Below, piece by piece: positions 5,146-8,061 of a stretch of DNA of 8,061 nucleotides. This stretch comes from Deltaproteobacteria bacterium (lineage in GTDB: Bacteria; Desulfobacterota; Binatia; Binatales; Binataceae). How positions within the stretch are numbered: the first letter of the stretch is position 1; every line of letters starts with the position of its first letter. The DNA lies in NCBI GenBank assembly GCA_027403435.1, contig DAHZDR010000220.1:1-8061 (forward strand), written 5' to 3'. The position numbers were made by a program, and so were the translations under genes. The notes beneath the pieces were generated by a model that did no database searches, was not told the DNA's origin, and saw only the letters and a list, made by a program, of their open reading frames with translations.

Positions 5146-5616
5146 TCAGGGCAATTCGCGGAGCAGCCTGCCGTTGCCGTCGTAAAAATCGAGCGCGGAT
5201 TCGCCTCCGCTATCGACGCCGAACAGCGCGCGCTGGCGGCCATGCTGGTCGAAGAGCCGCACCGCCGGAACGTCGTCGTTGGTGACGCCGATAATCACGC
5301 GGGTGACGCCGGCGTCGTCGGTGAACAGGAGGCCCAGATTGCGCTCCTTGCCGAAACCGAGCGCGACGCGCGACTTGCCGGAATGGCCGTACATCTGCAG
5401 GACCGGCTCGAAGTCGGAGTCGAGACGCAAGGCGGCGTGGGTCCGGCCGTGGGCGTCAACCAGCAGGATTTCCTGGGCGGCCAGGGATTTCGGCGCGGTA
5501 TCGGAGGCGATCGCGGGCCGTGGCGCAAGCCAGCGGCTGCCGATCGCGCCGCCGGCGATTCCGCCGAGTAGCGCCACCATCAGGAAGGTCCATTTTCCGC
5601 CCGTAGTCTGAGCCAT
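5146..5616 (-). CDS. Membrane-anchored protein of five 23-residue repeats, function unknown
   Basis: I do not recognise a named family for this 156-residue protein. Residues 10-30 form one hydrophobic segment (FLMVALLGGIAGGAIG), either an uncleaved signal anchor or a signal peptide; the rest should lie outside the cytoplasmic membrane. From residue 51 to the end it consists of repeats of exactly 23 residues. Invariant glycines fall at 57, 80, 103, 126 and 149. The pattern is hydrophobic-aromatic-Asp-x-x-Gly-x-x-Arg, then a short hydrophobic run often ending in Gly-Val or Gly-Phe. This alternation suggests stacked beta hairpins, in a propeller- or solenoid-like fold. There is no cysteine and no visible catalytic motif. 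The start at 5614-5616 is well supported by GGAGGA 8 nt upstream. It lies between the PPOX-fold gene and acnA, all on the same strand. Confidence 0.8.
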   Translation of the reverse strand: MAQTTGGKWTFLMVALLGGIAGGAIGSRWLAPRPAIASDTAPKSLAAQEILLVDAHGRTHAALRLDSDFEPVLQMYGHSGKSRVALGFGKERNLGLLFTDDAGVTRVIIGVTNDDVPAVRLFDQHGRQRALFGVDSGGESALDFYDGNGRLLRELP

Positions 5617-5624
5617 CTGAGCAT

Positions 5625-5630
5625 TCCTCC
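5625..5630 (-). promoter_or_regulatory. Strong ribosome binding site GGAGGA of the 23-residue-repeat gene
   Basis: The minus strand reads GGAGGA, 8 nt before the ATG at 5614-5616. It is the best Shine-Dalgarno sequence in the window and fixes the start of this otherwise unrecognised gene. Confidence 0.8.
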
Positions 5631-5712
5631 GCGCCGGCTGGAAATCGCGGCCCGACGAAAATGCGGGCGCGCGCGGCCGTGCGTGAGCATCAAATTACCG
5701 GCGCGGCGCGCG

Positions 5713-5727
5713 CGCGCAAAGTGCGCG
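5713..5727 (-). other. 6-bp hairpin just after the PPOX-fold gene
   Basis: On the minus strand CGCGCA, loop CTT, TGCGCG begins 13 nt past the stop codon of the PPOX-fold gene. It lacks a following T-run, so an intrinsic terminator is not supported. It could stabilise a 3' end, or be chance in GCGC-rich sequence. Confidence 0.25.
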
Positions 5728-5739
5728 ATTGCGATGACT

Positions 5740-6192
5740 TCAAGCGGAACGGGGGCGCAGCGCGTAAACCCGCGTCAGCGCAACCTCGATTTCGACCACC
5801 TGGCGCGGCTTGCCGCCGCGGCCGGGACGGGCCGGGCGCAGGCTGCCGGGGACTTCGCGGGCGCGGCCATAGACGATCGCGGCGGCGCCCGCGGCGTTCC
5901 AGGCGGTGAAGGCGACGCGCGGATTACGCGCGAGATCGGCGCGGCGGACGGTGTTGTCGTAGATCACGAGCCGCAGCGTAGCGCCCGCGAGCGTCGCGTG
6001 GACCGGGGCGATATGCGGCTGGCCACGCGCGCCGACGGTCGCCATCGCGACCAATTTGACGCCGCGCCAGAACTCGACGAATTCCGCGGCGGTCATCTGG
6101 CGCGGCGGATAGCCGACGGAATCGCCGACGGCGGGCGTGGCGGTCATGGCGCTGCGGTCGAGCAGCCCTTGCAGCAAAGTTAATTCATCCAT
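5740..6192 (-). CDS. Pyridoxamine 5'-phosphate oxidase-fold (PPOX) protein, flavin or F420 type
   Basis: The 150-residue protein has the split-barrel pattern of the PPOX family. VKLVAMATVGARGQPHIAPVHATLAG (45-70) gives the first two strands. LRLVIYDNTVRRADLARNPRVAFTAWN (73-99) gives the next two strands and the linking helix, with the basic RRADLARNP segment typical of flavin or F420 phosphate contact. AAIVYGRAREV (104-114) and VVEIEVALTRVYAL (132-145) complete the barrel. Related proteins bind FMN, F420 or heme and catalyse diverse reductions; the cofactor and substrate here are not decidable. About 35 residues precede the barrel, and a second Met at residue 16 is a possible start, but neither has a clear ribosome binding site. 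The gene starts 55 bp after the cydB stop on the same strand. Confidence 0.8.
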   Translation of the reverse strand: MDELTLLQGLLDRSAMTATPAVGDSVGYPPRQMTAAEFVEFWRGVKLVAMATVGARGQPHIAPVHATLAGATLRLVIYDNTVRRADLARNPRVAFTAWNAAGAAAIVYGRAREVPGSLRPARPGRGGKPRQVVEIEVALTRVYALRPRSA

Positions 6193-6247
6193 TACTTTAG
6201 ATTCCCGGAAGCGGCCAAGCTTGCCGTTCCCGGCCGGCGCGCAGCTC

Positions 6248-7285
6248 CTATGGCGGCGATGCGGAATCCTCGATTGGCGGCGCGGCGGCGCGGCGATTGC
6301 TTTTGAAGACGATCAGCATATAGCGATACGACGGCAGCAGGATCGAAGCTCCCACGGCCAGCGCGATCGCGAGGATGTCGAGCGCGCGCGGCGGCGCGGC
6401 GGCGTTGAAAATCGTGAGGTCGGGTTCGAGCAGGTAGGGAAATTGCGCGAGCGCCCAGCCCCACAGGATCAGCGTGACCTGGGCCGCCGCGCATCCGCGG
6501 GCCAGCGCGAAGCGCCGCGTCCATAGGGCCCACAGGGCGGCCAGCGCGAAAATCGTGGTGAGCCAGAAGATCGGCCAGGTCCAGACGCGCCGGGTCAGGC
6601 CGTTCCAGATCAGCGGCGCGCCGTGAATCGCGAGCGGCAGGACGATTCCGGCGATTATGCCGACGAGGATCGCGGCGACGATCGCGCGGCGGCGGAAATC
6701 GTCGGCCAGCGCGGGATCGTCAGCTTCGACGGCCGCATAGACGGCCGCAAGATAGGCGAAGATCGCGAGCGTAAAGGCGCCGACGCCAAAGCAGAACGGC
6801 GTCAACCACGGCGTAACGAAGTCGCGCAACACGTGCGGATTGGCCGGGATTCGGCCGGAGGCGATCGCGCCGATAATGACGCCGATCAAAAACGGCGTGA
6901 TTATGCTCGCCATCGAGAAGATGCGGCCCCATCGGCGCCGCGCGCGATTCTGGCCGCCGCCGTAGCTGCGAAAGCTGAAGGCCGAGCCGCGCAGGACGAC
7001 GCCGATCAGCATCAGCGAGATCGGCACATGCATTGCGGTCATGATGCGGGCGAAGGCGGGCGGAAAGCCGTCGAAAAGAATCACGACGATCAGAATCAGC
7101 CAGACGTGGTCGGCTTCCCATACCGGACCGATCGCCCGCGCGATCAACGCGCGCTGCGCCGCGGCGCGCGGTCCCCGCGCGAACAGGTCCCATACGCCGG
7201 CGCCGTAATCCGCGCCGCCGGTCAGCACATAGATAGTCAACGTGACCAGCAGCGCTCCCGCCACAAACCACAAGGCGAGTTGCAT
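6248..7285 (-). CDS. cydB: Cytochrome bd ubiquinol oxidase subunit II
   Basis: The 345-residue integral membrane protein pairs with CydA to form the bd quinol oxidase, which reduces oxygen to water. Hallmarks are GGADYGAGVWDLFARGP (23-39) and GPVWEADHVWLILIVVILFDGFPPAFA (53-79), followed by RGSAFSFR (99-106). Hydrophobic segments occur at roughly 3-22, 60-80, 84-100, 124-142, 163-186, 202-220, 239-255, 266-283 and 303-321, matching the expected many-helix topology. The frame stays open into cydA, but the ATG at 7283-7285 is chosen because MQLALWF is the family start and GGGAG (plus-strand 7293-7297) lies 7 nt upstream. The start is only 2 nt past the cydA stop, which implies translational coupling. 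The 55 bp after its stop have no room for a CydX-sized gene. Confidence 0.96.
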   Translation of the reverse strand: MQLALWFVAGALLVTLTIYVLTGGADYGAGVWDLFARGPRAAAQRALIARAIGPVWEADHVWLILIVVILFDGFPPAFARIMTAMHVPISLMLIGVVLRGSAFSFRSYGGGQNRARRRWGRIFSMASIITPFLIGVIIGAIASGRIPANPHVLRDFVTPWLTPFCFGVGAFTLAIFAYLAAVYAAVEADDPALADDFRRRAIVAAILVGIIAGIVLPLAIHGAPLIWNGLTRRVWTWPIFWLTTIFALAALWALWTRRFALARGCAAAQVTLILWGWALAQFPYLLEPDLTIFNAAAPPRALDILAIALAVGASILLPSYRYMLIVFKSNRRAAAPPIEDSASPP

Positions 7286-7287
7286 GG

Positions 7288-8061
7288 TCACTCTCCCACC
7301 GCGATCAGCGCGTTGACTTCCTCGCTGGTCGGGCTTTCCATCACCTGCCGCCACATCAGGAAAGCGACCGTCACGCCCAGGAACAGATACAACAGGGAAT
7401 AGAGCGAAAAGGTGATATCCAGGCCGGGCATCGGCGTGACCGCCCGCGCCGTGCGCATCACGCCGTAGATAATCCACGGCTGGCGGCCGACTTCCGTAAC
7501 CACCCATCCGGCCTCGACCGCGATCAGCCCGAGCGGCGCGGCCAGCGCCAGCGCGCGGATGAACCATGGCGAAGCGAAGACATCGCGCTTTCGCCACCAT
7601 AGCCAGACGCCCCACAGCGCCAACCCCGCCATCGCGAAACCCGCGCCGACCATGATTTGAAACGCCAGATGAACCGCGATCAGCGGACTTGGCCAATCGT
7701 TTTGGGGGAACGAATCCAGTCCGCGGATCACCGCGTCCGGATTATGGTAGGTCATCAGGCTGAGCATCGACGGCAATTCGATTGCGTAACGCAGGCGGCG
7801 CGCCTTCACGTCCGGGATTCCGCCGAGCGCCAGTGGAGCGTGCGGTCCGCTCTGGAACAGCCCCTCGAAGGCGGCGAGTTTGACTGGTTGCAGGCGCGCG
7901 ACCGCGCGCGCCGAAGCGTCGCCGCTGAGCGGCTGGATTAACGCGGCGATCGCGCCGACGGTGAAGGCGATCGCGATCGCGCGGCGATGGAACAGGTTGT
8001 CGCGATCGCGCAGCCACATCGCCGCATGAATTCCCGCGACCAGGAACCCGGTGGCGGCGTA
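7288..8061 (-). CDS. cydA: Cytochrome bd ubiquinol oxidase subunit I, C-terminal part
   Basis: The frame is open from the right edge to a TGA at 7288-7290; 257 residues are visible and the N-terminal part, with the b595 and first b558 histidines, is outside. Residue numbers here count from the first visible codon. QPVKLAAFEG (59-67) is the quinol-binding Q-loop signature, with Lys61 and Glu66 matching Lys252 and Glu257 of E. coli CydA. Met137 (FQIMVGAGF) fits the methionine ligand of heme b558. GRQPW (192-196) is the CydA hallmark. Lys61 and Met137 are 76 residues apart, against 141 in E. coli, so this is a short-Q-loop enzyme of the kind in Geobacillus bd and cyanide-insensitive oxidases. 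Cyanide resistance itself cannot be read from the sequence. The start seen at 8019 is an internal methionine, not the true start. Confidence 0.96.
   Translation of the reverse strand, partial: YAATGFLVAGIHAAMWLRDRDNLFHRRAIAIAFTVGAIAALIQPLSGDASARAVARLQPVKLAAFEGLFQSGPHAPLALGGIPDVKARRLRYAIELPSMLSLMTYHNPDAVIRGLDSFPQNDWPSPLIAVHLAFQIMVGAGFAMAGLALWGVWLWWRKRDVFASPWFIRALALAAPLGLIAVEAGWVVTEVGRQPWIIYGVMRTARAVTPMPGLDITFSLYSLLYLFLGVTVAFLMWRQVMESPTSEEVNALIAVGE

Noticed and set aside
7286..7696. A longer cydB start far inside cydA
   Set aside because: The upstream extension translates cydA codons out of frame and has no CydB similarity. The family start MQLALWF with GGGAG upstream lies at 7285.

Overview
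This is a high-GC window from what looks like an aerobic or facultative, probably Gram-negative, environmental bacterium. It carries a terminal cytochrome bd oxidase, an AcnA-type aconitase, an aldo/keto reductase and a small GIY-YIG protein of a kind common in proteobacteria. The left quarter is full of short hairpin-forming repeats whose readthrough peptides (MAGSSPAMT, MDGRVKPGHD, MDPRVKPEGD) resemble those I remember from Alphaproteobacteria annotations. The rest of the gene content does not settle the phylum, so I leave the lineage open.

Layout. 1-143 (minus): N-terminal end of a Tam-like SAM methyltransferase. 144-510: divergent intergenic region holding repeat cluster 1 and the upstream region of the next gene. 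511-1554 (plus): aldo/keto reductase whose last codons and stop lie in a repeat. 1537-1680: repeat cluster 2. 1705-1992 (plus): small GIY-YIG nuclease with a hairpin against its start codon. 1998-2244: repeat cluster 3, mostly inverted relative to cluster 2. From 2270 to the right edge all genes are on the minus strand. In transcription order they are cydA (partial, enters from the right edge), cydB, a PPOX-fold flavin/F420-type protein, a membrane-anchored protein built of five exact 23-residue repeats, and acnA.

The cydA-cydB pair is translationally coupled (2-nt gap). The following minus-strand genes have gaps of 55, 123 and 110 nt, so they may or may not share transcripts. Their common theme is aerobic energy metabolism and redox: quinol oxidation, a flavin-fold protein and the Fe-S enzyme aconitase. 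The Tam-like methyltransferase at the left end would, if it is a true Tam, deal with trans-aconitate, a by-product and inhibitor of aconitase.

The most unusual part is the repeat system at 230-2244. Eleven hairpins share a skeleton (GTC, arm, GGG-CTTGA-CCC, arm, TCCA) but fall into two families whose arms differ at four paired positions, and all four changes keep the pairing. They come with truncated half-arm tandem copies, 80-bp direct repeats around the aldo/keto reductase and mostly opposing clusters around the GIY-YIG gene. No hairpin of this kind was seen from 2250 to 8061.
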